From: Varanus komodoensis
Lineage: Eukaryota > Chordata > Lepidosauria > Squamata > Varanidae
Assembly: GCF_004798865.1 (NCBI RefSeq)
Contig: NW_025335268.1
Coordinates: 99,443,584 to 99,507,583, forward strand
Direction of reading: 5' to 3'
Length of the DNA stretch: 64,000 nucleotides
The notes beneath the pieces are model-generated. The model was not told the DNA's origin and did not search any database. It saw only the letters and a program-made list of their open reading frames with translations. Shown one piece after another: positions 47,766 through 59,075 of the stretch; position 1 is the first letter of the stretch, and each line of letters starts with the position of its first letter. The translations under genes were made by a program, and so were the position numbers.

Positions 47766-49246
47766 TTTTAATCTATAAACATTTTTGTCACTTGGCATCC
47801 TTACTGTAAGAGTGTGAAAGTGAAGCCTTCTGCTTTAGAACAAGTTCTACCTTACACACAAAGCCAGGGAATCATGATTTGTGTAACAAAATTTAGTTAA
47901 TAAACCAAGATTGGATACAATAATTTGATCCTGGTTTATTTTAGCTAATTTTGGTTAAAACAAACCACAGTTCCTTGATTTCAGACACAAAGTAAATTTC
48001 TAATTTGGTCTAAAGTGGGAGCAGACTTTCACTATCTTTGCACAAAAAAGGAAGAGGAGAAGGGAAGGGAAATGACAGGTCTTAGGTTCTCTATAGCTTG
48101 TTTTGGTTATCCAATCAATGGTTTAGGTCAGGAATCAGCAACTTTGGGAAGTCCAGAAGCCATTTTTGTCTCTAGAAATCCCTTATGGGTTACAGCGTCC
48201 CAAAATGAAAATGTGAATAAAATGACATCTGTAGCACAGAGGACTGAAAAGGTCAAATTGGCTTGTTTTTCCAATTAATTTAACCCTTTGGAGGCTTTAA
48301 TGTCTCTATAGTGCTATGAATGACACAACTGTCATGTGTTCTTCTCTTTGATGGGCAAGGAGTAGCAAATGACCATTTGCTGTCCATTCCTGCATTGGGT
48401 ACCTTAACCGGGTCAAACTATGAACTTTCTTACACTAACTCAGAACATTAATAAAAAGCTGGTGTCATTCAGCATCATGGCACCGCATCACATATTGTTT
48501 GTGTGAGAGTGTGTATCGCTGGAAAGAAGGGAAAAAAGAGAAATGAGCCAGTAGCATCCACATTTCCTATAATGTCTTTAACTGCCTTTTTATAGTCTGG
48601 TGGTGAAGGATACACACTCATTTCACCTTCTTTCTTTCTCCGTGTTAGTAAGCAGTTGCAGGATTGTGACCTTGCCGTGTGGTCTCTTTTCAGCTGCTAG
48701 GGCAGCTTGCTGTCACTTAGGCACAGTGGTCGTCTGAAACAATTTTCGTTTTCAAATCATACCTCCCTGCCATTTTAAGATGGGTTCATTTGTACTATGC
48801 TCAGGATAGGAATGTTTGAATGCATTCATAGATTAATCAGTACAAATAATCCTTTAAAAAAAAGTCCCATGAACAGTCTCATCAAAACATCCACAATAAA
48901 TCAAATGAATAAAAAATTCTCAAAGGAAGCTAATTTGGATTTAAAAATTAATTAAGCTAAATCATTTTACTCCACATCTTAAATGCACTGCTTTTTAAAG
49001 CAATGCATCTTGTTTAACACTGCTCTTTGAGAAAGTAGGACAAATTGCTAACAAGTTTAGATGGTTCTGAATCTGTGGTGGGCTCTTGTTTTGTTTTTGT
49101 TTTTTGGTGTGCAGATATTGAAAAATGCTTGAAACTTTGCTCTCAACATTTAAGGAATAAAATACATACAAATGAAGTGTTTGACTTTTTTTTAATCCTA
49201 TCATGATCTTAAAAGTGAGCTTGTTTAGGAAGGGCTATATGAGCAT
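47766..49246. other. No gene recognised; possible conserved tract at 48570-49090
   Basis: No recognised repeat. 48570-49090 has AT-rich words such as 'taaaaattaattaagctaaa' and 'gattaatcagtacaaataat' and an even, non-repetitive composition. Confidence 0.35.
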
Positions 49247-49546
49247 TTAGATTTCATAGCCATCTGGTGCATTCAGTGCAACTAGGTGTTTGAAATGTAG
49301 CCTTCTCCTGTTGGATAGAGGCTCTCTCTGTCCTTTAAAGAGAGCTTCAGTCGAGTCAGAACACAGTTCTATCAAGTGACTGTCTTCTGCTCTCATCTGC
49401 CTTGTGATCAGTGATGCTGCTGTCTCCCAGAATGTGCTTGATGATTTATGGCTATCAGCAGCTTCCAATTCCTTCCAGTTGTTCATTAGTTCTTCTGAGA
49501 ATGACAGGGAGAAGGTGGGAGCCTTTACAGCATGAATAGAAATCAT
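49247..49546 (-). other. Unrecognised 99-codon frame behind a splice-acceptor-like site
   Basis: The translation (for example NNWKELEAADSHKSSSTFWE, then MRAEDSHLIELCSDSTEALF, ending VALNAPDGYEI and a stop at 47 plus 49200) has a balanced, protein-like composition, unlike the other short frames here. On the minus strand a pyrimidine-rich run ends in CAG at 49497-49495 ('cttctccctgtcattctcag'), a plausible acceptor, so residues from about 18 onward could form a 3'-terminal exon. I recognise no domain, see no donor-linked upstream exon and no AATAAA close downstream on that strand. It could be chance, an unannotated exon or a TE fragment of unknown family. Confidence 0.2.
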
Positions 49547-49607
49547 ATACTCAGCTTCTGTCTATCATATTGCATTCTATTTTGTGCATCTTGAGGAATA
49601 AAGAACT

Positions 49608-49814
49608 TCATTTATTTATTAGATTTATATTCTGCTTTTTTCTGATAACAAACTCAAAGCAGCTTACATCATTTTCCTCCTCTGCTCTCAGTCTTATACC
49701 CACAATAAGAACCCCAAAGTCACTCAGTTGGCTCAATGGCCAAGAGGGGACTAGAACTCAGATTGCCTGAGTGCCAGTCCTGCATGCTTAACCACTACAC
49801 CAAACTGGCTGTCA
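49608..49814 (-). mobile_element. tRNA-type SINE, near full length
   Basis: On the minus strand: 'gccagtttggtgtagtggtt', 'aagcatgcaggactggcact' (tRNA-like head), 'tgagttctagtcccctct' (B-box region), body, then 'gcagaatataaatctaataa', 'ataaatga' as tail. Same general type as 7123 and 9024, about 205 bp. Confidence 0.75.
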
Positions 49815-52570
49815 GCTGAGCACTGAATGGAGTTTATATGGCTTCATAAAACCTGAAGAGTAAGCCAGGCCCATTTAGCTTTGTACCCTAACTGTTGGTG
49901 TCCGGTTATAAAAATAACTAAATAAAAACAAATATTGAGTGATCATTGTGGAGAGAAGCACCCAAGGCCAAGGTTCATAACCTCACTGGCAGGCTGCATG
50001 GCTGTGCCTTTGCCATTTGGTAAGATTCAGGTCGCCTTTGAAGATGGGCAGAGTTTGCCTACTGTACTAGTGGAAGAGGGAAAGAAGCATATTCTTACAT
50101 TGTTTAGGCAACAAGGGGATCCGCCCCACCCATTTTGCTGGGCTTATATGGCTACAAATTGTGTGTGAGGGATGGTTGGATGCCATGTCTTGGGCTCATG
50201 GAAACCTGAGCTTGGCCCTGGTTGGTTGGTTCCCTGTTTGAGGCAAGATCCCACACTAGGGCTCCTTACATTTACAAGGAGTGCTATCATGGAAATTTAT
50301 CACAGTTGGGGTGCAAGTTAATGAATACAGTGCCATTTCCACTTTATTGAAAATGTGATCATATGCCATACAAACATGTAATTATGGACAAGTGGTAGGA
50401 GTGGGAAAGGGGACGTGTGCAGAGGAATGGCACTTTAAAGATGTGTGTGCATGCGTATGTTTGTGTGCATTTGTGTTTGGCTCAATTAGCTCTGCACAAA
50501 TTCACTGGAGCGAAGGAACAGAATTTTTAAAAAGAAAAGAGCTGTTCCATCAGAAACAATCAAGAGAAGGAGGAGGGCTGGGCAAAGAGGAGGAGGAGGA
50601 GGGTATAGGCTGCTTGCTTTCATCTTCCAACTTCCCAAAGGAATTCCTGCAACTAAGTGAAAGCTCCTCTCCCATGCTGATCTTCCCAAGACTAAAATCT
50701 ATTGAAATCAGCATGATTTGCTTCTGAGTAAGGCAATTGGAGATAATGTGACTTCTGCATAGACATGCATTTTCAGCTAGTTGTTCTTTTAGGCAAGCTG
50801 ATAAAGGGAACAATTGGGAAAACTTGAAAAGGCATAGTAAACACCATTTTTTAAGGATGGGGTAGGAAATCAGCATTGCATTTACTCTTCAGTTCACTGG
50901 GCAAGTTAGAGAAGCCATGCATGCAATGGGAAGCAGCAATGAGGCAGTTTGGAAAGCAACTGATGGATCTTCTCGCTGTTCTGCCAAATCTCTTGAGAGG
51001 ACTCGTGCTGTCTCACCTCGGTGCATCCGCTGGAAGCCCATGGAAGCCACTGCGCCTGTCCCCAAAGCACACTGGTTTGACAGGTAAAAACATAACATGA
51101 GATATTAAAAAGTCATGATATCCTTGGTCTGAAGAAATCTGGGAAATAAGGACAGAAAGAGCATGTGGAGGATGATTAGGGGTGTGCATGCTAGTGAGGC
51201 AGGCATTGCAGTGCCAAGAAAAGAAAAGCCTAATGTAGATTGCCTCCAGGTCTCCAAGGAGTGCTCAAACCGCCTTTAGGACAGTGAGGACTAATTGTTT
51301 TTATGGGAGCAGAAAGACAGATCTAGAGTAATGGGCAAGCTTGTTCTGGGGCTAGAGCTAATGATGTGCTAGCACAGACAACACTTTGGTTTGATTTTCT
51401 TCCAAAGTCCCATGACTTGAAAAGGGGAAAAGCATTCTCAATTCACACTCCATCTGTTAATCAGTGTCTCCCATACCAGGATGCCTGCTTTATTATCCAA
51501 TATCCTCTGAGTGAATGGCCAATGTTGTAAGGGTGTTATCACTGTCTCTAGCTTTGCTTTTATTTCCCCTCTGTTCTCACTGTTTACTGTCCCTGCCTTC
51601 ACCACCAGACATGCATGTGTATAAACATGTAACTCAACATAACATGTACTATCTCTGATGAAGTGGGCTATAGCCCAGGAAGGCCTGTGCAATAATAAAT
51701 TTAGGGATCCTGTGCTTACATGACTGTAAAAGAAATACTAACAAACAATTACGCCCATGTAAAAACAAAGACAAAAAACAGTCATTAATCTGGACATGTC
51801 CTATAAGGTAGTTCCTAATTCCTAAATAGTAATTTCTGAATATATGGTGTAGAAATAGTCCTCTCAATAGACCACGTTGTGTCCGCTGCTTCAGTTTCTG
51901 CAGCTGTTGCCTAGTCTAAAGTTTTGTTCTTCCATAGCTTGTGAAGATGGGAATCTGCATTGCAGGAATGGGGAAGCCTTTCTCCTCCTGCTACGTGTTT
52001 TCCCCCACATACATCCTGCCTTGTCTTTGTCTCCAATTTGCTGGGCTTTGTCTTTTCGAAATGTGTCAGATGTTACAGTGTCAGCATTTTATGCAGACTA
52101 TATTGCTTTTATATTCTCTTGCTTCCTCCCATTTGGGCAGGCAACTGCTGCTCAGCCCATATGGAATGCTTCTCTCATGCTCCTAAGCATAATGGATGTG
52201 CACCTGTGGGTCTCATGCGCTCCCATTTTCCGAAGCTTCTGCATCTAGTTAGTATGCAGGAAGGCAAGGCCTTTAAAATGTATGAGGGATGCATAGCATT
52301 AAAGGAGGGAGTGATTTGGTTGGCTCTTTGATATCTTCTCTCGTCAATGGGCTTCTTCTTGTGCTAGGGTCATATGAGAAGCCCTGGGCCATGTCAGAGC
52401 AATCTATACCATGGTTTCTTCCTACACAGGCTCTGTTTCTGGAAGACCTGAAACCGGGTGCAGTAAGAAGCTACTGCATAGCACCTTCTCGCAGGGTCTG
52501 AGGTGTCTCATGTTTTGAAATCTAGACATGACAGAGTTCCCCAACTTATTCAAAGTGGCCCAATGTGGTT
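49815..52570. other. No gene recognised
   Basis: About 2.7 kb without a recognised gene. 51650-51716 ('tctgatgaagtgggctatag', 'aataataaatttagggatcc') resembles the end of a common reptile dispersed repeat whose class I cannot fix. Two overlapping 123-codon frames near 51.9-52.3 kb have no recognisable domain. Confidence 0.4.
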
Positions 52571-52596
52571 GCGCGCACACACGCACACACACACAA
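52571..52596. repeat. (CA)n/(CG) microsatellite
   Basis: Alternating GC then AC dinucleotides. Confidence 0.9.
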
Positions 52597-52746
52597 ATTC
52601 CAAAATGGTCATTTGTTCTGTGTTTGGTGAGTGCAAATTTATTCTGAGCATCCAGGAGAGCTTTGGCCATTGGGTGGGTTCCAGTGGGTTAGAAACCAGA
52701 ATAGTCATGCCTTGAACATTCCCCATATAGTCTAAATAATCTCACA

Positions 52747-52932
52747 GGGATAGAAGAAGTTTGCCTTATTCTGAGTCAAGCCATTGACCCATCTAGCTTA
52801 GAACTGTGTGCACTGGCAGTAGATCGCCATAGTTTCATTCTCTGCCAGCCCTACTTGGACATGTCACGGACCGAACCTTGGACCTTCTCCATGCCAGGCA
52901 TGAGTCTAGCACTGAGCTATAGCCATGTCCCA
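52747..52932 (-). mobile_element. tRNA-Ala-like SINE, near full length
   Basis: On the minus strand: 'atggctatagctcagtgcta', 'gactcatgcctggcatggag' (A-box and anticodon-stem region), 'aaggttcggtccgtgacatg' (B-box), then the body 'agctagatgggtcaatggct', 'tgactcagaataaggcaaac'. The order is complete, so this copy serves as the reference for the split copy at 30658 and the fragment at 54080. Confidence 0.8.
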
Positions 52933-54079
52933 TCTTACCAGACTCCAAGCACAGATGAATCTTTGTTTCAGCTTTATAACATATACAGTGTAATCTCCTC
53001 CATATCACGGTGTTTACTGCCTCCTCTTGTCCCTGCATTCTGTTCTCCTGTTTCTGTTACACATCCCCCACATAAACCGTGGTCTTCTCCCTCCCTCTGT
53101 GACACTCTTTCCTTGCTCCCCCCCCCCCCCGGCCCACACACATTAGAAAACCTGTAAGTTGAAAATTGTATGAGCATGTTGGAACCAAGTGCATCAGCCA
53201 TGGAAACAGTGCGGGTACAACATGCTCTACCTTGCTCTGAGAAGCCTGGGATTAGTAACAGGATGACAAAGAATAAATTTACGTTCCTTTATCCCAATAA
53301 ATCTTCTTGCATGGAAGCAACCAACCACAGGTATTTTTTTATGACCCAACATCCTTGCAACACCTTGCAGTATTGTACAAAACTCTCACTATCTTGAGTG
53401 ATGCCGCTAGAAGAATGAATGGATTCTGTATGCCCATGTGTTGACCAGTTCAGTATACTTAGAGCTGTGAAGGAGAGAGCAATAAAGGTCATTAGGATAG
53501 AGTCGTTATACCAGGACATCTGGCAGTGTTGGTACCAATATAGGAACATGGTGGGAGTGGATGAAATATTTAATGCAGCATGTAAGTAGTATAACTAATG
53601 TCCTCATAACTCCTTGTAGTGCTGGAAGATTCAGGCAATGTAAGTTATTCTCCTACCCATTTTGTTGCCACGTAAGGATGGCCAAATTGATCAATTTCAC
53701 ATTTTTTCCAATCTTAAATTCAGTTTGTCTTCAGCTCTGAGAATTTCTTCTCTCTTAAAATTAATTTCACCTGAACACTGAAATTACTTTTAAAGTTTTC
53801 ATGAAAAATTCATAAGCATTTTTCTGTAACTTTATCCCAGTATATAGATTTTTGGAAGCATGTTTGCCTAATGTAGATATTTCATTTGCAAGGAGTATAA
53901 TACATTTTTGAAAGTTATTTTTCCTAATGTTCCTATTTTTAAACACTTGGTGATTGGAAATTTGGTGCCTGCAGAATCTAGGCATGTGAATTTCAAGCAA
54001 TGGTGGAGTTTTGCATGTTGGTTAAACATGTAACATTAGAAAGGCTTGCATTAAAATGTGAACTGAAGAAATTTCTTAA
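52933..54079. other. No gene recognised
   Basis: Contains a 13-base C run at 53118-53130. No recognised gene. Confidence 0.4.
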
Positions 54080-54185
54080 TCTCTTCTTTGCATGTGGAAG
54101 ACCCCAGGCTGATCCCTGGCATCTTGAGGTGGGGCTGGAAATATACCTGCCTGAAATTCTGATTGCCACTGCCCAGCAGTGTCGA
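54080..54185 (+). mobile_element. tRNA-Ala-like SINE fragment
   Basis: 'ctttgcatgtggaagacccc', 'aggctgatccctggcatctt' is the anticodon-to-B-box part of the tRNA-Ala-like SINE, followed by 'gaggtggggctggaaatata', 'cctgcctgaaattctg' from the body. The head upstream and the 3' half are missing. Confidence 0.65.
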
Positions 54186-55604
54186 CACTTTTAACCTAGA
54201 TAAACCCATGGTCTGTTATGGTATATGATGGCTTCTTGTTTTCCTATGGACATCCAGGGTCACAACTGCTGGAATTTCTTCTATATGTGCTATATAATGC
54301 TTAGCACAAGTGAAGCTATCTGAGGATAAATGGGAGGAATAGTAGATCAACTCAAGGGAAAGAAGGAACATGATTCAAGGTCTCACAGGGAACTTTAATT
54401 CTAATTTCACAGATTGACTGTAAACCATCATAATTCCACTTTCTTCATCATTGCTTGTGTGTGAAAAGCTGATGCACGCCCGTGGTTTACAGTTCTGCCT
54501 CTTACCTTGTTCAGCATTGAAATGCTCGACCATAATGCTGCATTAGCATTGATCCAAATTCATCATCTTTTGTTTTGCTCCTATTCTTTCTCTTTTAAAA
54601 ATAACCAAGTACTTAAGTACGTAGAAAAAATTGCCCATGACAGCATTAACTGTACTGCTTAACATCTTGCAGTGCAGACATTACTAACACAAGGTATTTT
54701 TAAAAGTGGTGAGAAATGTATTTGTCTTATTTTCTTGATTTGAAAACAGATGAATGGATGAAAAAAAAAACCCCAAAACAAAACCCAGAATCCAAACAGA
54801 TGTAACAAAAAATCACAGCTCCTTGTGGAAACCAAATGCTGTCACAGTGTCACAAATATCAGAGAGTTTTCCCCAACAACCTTGATCCCCAAGGAAATTA
54901 TATCCTTTTTTCTTGCAAGGATGAATCTTTCAGTGTAGCTATCACAAGGTCAAATTTGCAAAACAGAATATCTCTCTCTCTCCTCCTCTCTCCCTCTCCC
55001 CTCTTTCCTCCCCTCTTCTGGCAAATATTCAGATTAAAAAGGCAGGTAGTTTTTGTAAGACAGCTAGCTAATTTTGGCAAAGAATACTGCTCTTGTACCT
55101 CTGCCAAAAGGCTCTGTTCTTCTCTATGAATGCCTTTCTTGTCACCTGAGGAAGTGACAAAACGTACTTATCATGGGGCAAGTGAACTGGCCGAACAAAA
55201 TGTGCTCATTTTTTCAACAGTGTTGTCAGTAGTTTCTATAATATTTGACGGGTGATGGTGGCAGAAATATTTCATGCTACAGGGTCAAGAAATAGCTTTT
55301 CTCTGAGTCGTACAATAACTTTTATCCCGTGGCTTCTTTGATGTAAAGAAACAGCAGCAATGCTTAGTGGTCTCATTCCATGTATAAATATGTGCAGCTG
55401 AAGGTACTAGTTAGGAACAAGGTGCCAGCTGTCCTTCACACGGATATGGCAATATGTAGTGCTGCACAGATTTATGTCTGTGGCCAGTCTGATTCTCTGA
55501 CTGTTTTCCTACTATGGAATTACCTTCAAAATAAGTTGGAGACATGCAAGTGTGTGTTTGTGTGTGTGAAAATTCTTATATTCCTGTGGGAGACTATCAC
55601 GCAT
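54186..55604. other. No gene recognised
   Basis: Contains a CT-rich microsatellite at 54967-55018 and an A-rich run at 54760-54785. No recognised gene. Confidence 0.4.
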
Positions 55605-55736
55605 TTGCCAACATGATGCCCTCCAGATGGTTGGGAATGCAACTTGCATCAGCCCCAACCAGCAAGCCAAATGGTCAGGATTTATGGGAGTTGTAGTCTA
55701 AAAAACTCTGGAGGACACTAGATTGGGGAAAGCTGC
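55605..55736. repeat. Fold-back dispersed repeat, both arms clear
   Basis: Left arm 'atgatgccctccagatggtt', centre 'cagccccaaccagcaagcca', right arm 'atgggagttgtagtctaaaa', 'aactctggaggacactagat', 'tggggaaagctgc'. Full-length copy. Confidence 0.75.
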
Positions 55737-56004
55737 AGCAGATTCTTGCGTTAAGTTTGGGTTCCATTAGACCTGTCACTTGTGTATACTTGCCCACTTC
55801 CCAAGACACAATGAAGTTCATTGATTAAAAAAATGGTTTTGAAAACATTTGGTCAATAGATGACTTCCTCATATTAATCATGCTACACCTGTGACTATTG
55901 TGTACAATCCGGTGAAGGAAAAGGTAGTCATCTTGGTTTCCCTTATAGTATTATAGTATCAGAAAAGGCAGCGGTGAATTGCATCCTTGAATCTACCTCT
56001 TGGA
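55737..56004. other. No gene recognised
   Basis: No recognised gene or repeat. Confidence 0.4.
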
Positions 56005-56075
56005 TAGGAGTGTCGAATCTCCTTTCAGGCTTGAAGACCAGGTTCAATTTCAGAGAAGCTTTCAAGGGCTGCATT
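56005..56075. mobile_element. hAT (Charlie-like) end fragment
   Basis: 'aggagtgtcgaatctccttt', 'caggcttgaagaccaggttc', 'aatttcagagaagctttcaa' matches, in order, the end sequence shared at 20890 and 27876. Confidence 0.45.
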
Positions 56076-56079
56076 TTAG

Positions 56080-56200
56080 TTGTGTGTGTGTGTGTGATTT
56101 AATTCTGTTTTAATCAGGGACTGTCAATTGTTCTGATGTTTTTACTGCTGTAAACTATCTGGAGACTTTCTATGGAAGTAGATAGTATATAAAAAATAAA
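56080..56200 (+). mobile_element. (TG)n run followed by an L2-like LINE 3' tail
   Basis: A TG run (56080-56096) precedes 'actgctgtaaactatctgga', 'gactttctatggaagtagat', 'agtatataaaaaataaaaaa', the L2-like 3' end pattern (GTAAACCGCC..GAC..GG..AGGCGGTATA with an A-rich tail). Confidence 0.45.
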
Positions 56201-57437
56201 AAAGGAGATGTATGGGGGTGGACCTAAAAATTCTTGTACGAATAACTACAATCAGACTGACCCTTCCCGGAACATAAGCTGCCTCCATCCCCTCCCCAGC
56301 ATGAATTTAACTGAAACATTTCAGATCGGTTTTGACTTCATAATCATGAGACTAGAAATTCTTATGGCTATTACAATAGGTTTCAGAAGTCTGATTATCT
56401 TTTCCATTAGGGATTAATCCTGTTTTCCTATTATATCCAAATGCACTGTGATACATTCAGAGATCACCGGTATGATCTACGAATTTACATTTTGCAAAGC
56501 TTCATCTGGTCTATATTGCAAGTATCTATTAAATACACAGAGACACACACATTCAGTGGGCAAATAAGGATTTTTTTTTTCAGGCATTTAGATAAAATGA
56601 CCTGAATTGGCAGCAGATAAAATTTAAAAGTGGAGAGGTACCTAAAATGCCTTTAATATCCATATTGGATTACCCAGAGTACTTTCTCTTTCACTTCCCT
56701 GCAACAAAGGGAATGAATGTGCCTTGAGGACTAGAAGCCTAGCAGACTTCACTTTAACACAAGAAAACCAAGTTGCAGTGGAAAAAGTACAGAACTGAAC
56801 CTGAATTTGTTGTGGCCACTTGCCTTTTGCTTTTAAAGAAAAATACAAAGCCCTGGGGAATCTCCTGTTGTACAGAAGTAGAGCTGGAGATCCACAAATC
56901 CATAAATTACCAGACAGCTTGGGAGCCTTTGAGCACTTTCAGGAGCTGCACAGACCTTTCATGGCCATAAAATTTTACAAGGAAGGAAAATTACTTTAGT
57001 TCATTAAACTCTCCTTCTGTGCCTGCCAACTTTAAATTGGCAAAATGCTTTGCATATATCCCTGCACCCAGATAGATGGTTCTTTGTTTCTAACAAATTA
57101 GAGTGTAAATGCATTCAACTCTTTCTGAGGTGTGATAAAAACTTCAGAGACAACTAAGAAGTGTCAAGTCAAAGGCAGTTAGTCTCCTGTATCAAGGAGA
57201 CACCGACATTAGAGGGAGGGATGTTTGATCACTTCGGATAGACTACTAAGAAGCAGTCATTGCTGATCCAATGCAATGGAGTAATCTCAGAATTCTTGCT
57301 TTATCAGCACAGGGATTAACATAGCTCATCCACAGCCCTGTCCACATATTTACAAAGTATAATTAATAAGGGGACTGGGGAAGACAGGAATGTAGCTTCC
57401 TAGCAGCAGTGTATGTGAAAAATAATTTAAAATTCCG
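56201..57437. other. No gene recognised
   Basis: No recognised gene or repeat. Confidence 0.4.
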
Positions 57438-57510
57438 TCAGCCTTAGCCAACAGAGCCAATGGTCAAGATGTTGGGAGTTGTAGTTCTGAACATCTGGAG
57501 GATACCAGGT
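57438..57510. repeat. Fold-back dispersed repeat, partial
   Basis: 'cagccttagccaacagagcc', 'gttgggagttgtagttctga', 'acatctggaggataccaggt': centre and right arm. Confidence 0.6.
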
Positions 57511-57530
57511 GTAAGAGCACACCACATTGT

Positions 57531-57574
57531 GTGTTATATTGATCAATATACAGTGTTATATTGATCAATATCCA
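57531..57574. repeat. 22 bp tandem duplication, each unit with a perfect 14 bp palindrome
   Basis: The palindrome atattgatcaatat occurs at 57536-57549 and again at 57558-57571, one 22 bp period apart. Both copies sit inside a direct repeat that begins 'gtgttatatt'. Confidence 0.97.
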
Positions 57575-58794
57575 GATGCAATACCTCATTCATAAAATCA
57601 GCAAGGGAAAGCCATTTGATTTTAAATGTCTCTTGTTTGTTTTTGCTCGGAATGTATACATTAGTATTTTTGGCCCTGTTGTAATGCAAGCCATTCACTT
57701 TTTCATCATAGGAGCATGAGGTTCCTACCATTTCTTTACTTCAAGAAATGTTGCAACTATTAGCATAGCAAATATGAACTCATTTTTAATTCAAGATAAC
57801 TTTCAAGGTAGCCAATTAGAAACACTAAAGGGCTCAAAAGGATGACTTGCTTGAATTGTCATAGAGATTATATAGAGACTCTTCTCCAAACATTCTTAAT
57901 ATCAGGATAGTCCCACTGTGCATAGAATCAGCTTTCCAATGTGCTGGCCATCATTTGTCATTGTCATGTGCATATGTTATGGTTAGCTGATACGGAAAGG
58001 CTTCAGGCTATTCTTATTGGAACTCCCAGGTCCACTAATTAGAGGCAGGTGCAGATTAGTGTATCTATTTGAGAAGGGGTGGAGCAGTGCAGTGGAGTCA
58101 GTAACCCAGGCACTGTATGTACAAATCAACACCTGAGATACTAGACCAGGAATTTGGGCATGAGACCCTCCCTGTGGCTGGCAAAGCTATGCAGAGACCT
58201 ATTCAAGGATAGCCAATTACTACTCGTATTTCACAGGTGGAGGATTTGGAGAAATGTATGCTGAGTGCAAGGCCTGCATCGACAGAAACCCTTGCTGATC
58301 CAGTGCAAATCACCCAGAGATCTAACAGTAGAACTTAAGCTAGCTTCTCCCGCCCTTGGAGTAAATACTAAATATTTCCATAAGAGCTCGCACCAAGTAA
58401 AACATTATGAGTACAGTAATTTTCAGATTCATGTTTGATATGCCTCTCTATCCTAACAATGCAAGATTTCCCCCCTTATTTGGGTATCTAAGTTGCCAAC
58501 ATAACTTTTCGAAATCAAGGCTGTTTTCTAGCATATCGTTTTTGTTCCCTCCCAAACTATCCCCATAATGCAAAGAACATGGCATTGTTGTCACTGAACA
58601 GTAATTATTTATAAACAATGCTTGAGTATGCCGAGTGGATTCCAAAGTATCTACATGTGAATATTTGTACATTTACAGATGATGTAGTTGTTTTCACTGC
58701 CTTTGTGGGCTGCAGCATAGGAATAAGCATTATATTGGTTCCTGTACCCCATATCAGAGATGGCTCTCCAGTTAAGGGATAAGCTGCTCACTGA
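57575..58794. other. No gene recognised
   Basis: AT-rich, no recognised gene or repeat. Confidence 0.4.
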
Positions 58795-59075
58795 AGCCTG
58801 CCTGGTACCAATAGTAATATCTTCTCAGTGCCAGGTTAAGGCTGTCCTCTACTGAGGATATTGAATTATTATTATATTGGGACTATATTTGCTGCTGAAA
58901 CAGATCTTATGATTTAAGTTGCAGCTTTTTTTATACCTTCTTTAAATTTGGTTTAAAAGTTTATATGGTGATGTTTTGATTTTTTTAAAATTGTAGTCTG
59001 TATTTCATGTGTTTTAAACCTCCCAGAGAGTGTTAGCTATTGTGTGATATAGAAATAAAACAAAATAATTATTTT
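58795..59075 (+). mobile_element. L2-like LINE 3' end
   Basis: 'cctggtaccaatagtaatat', 'cttctcagtgccaggttaag' corresponds to the C-terminal (L)VPS...FQCQAK segment of L2 copies, followed by 3' UTR and the terminal 'acctcccagagagtgttagc', 'tattgtgtgatatagaaata' and an A-rich tail. Confidence 0.6.

Noticed and set aside
49935-50320. Possible LTR- or gene-derived frame (77 codons and continuing)
   Set aside because: The text looked faintly familiar but I could not match it to any family, and the frame soon closes.
51877-52331. Two overlapping 123-codon plus-strand frames
   Set aside because: They use different frames over the same DNA and neither shows a known domain.
52747-52932. Functional tRNA-Ala gene
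   Set aside because: The tRNA-like head is followed by a SINE body and has mismatches in the stems; similar heads occur at 30658 and 54080.
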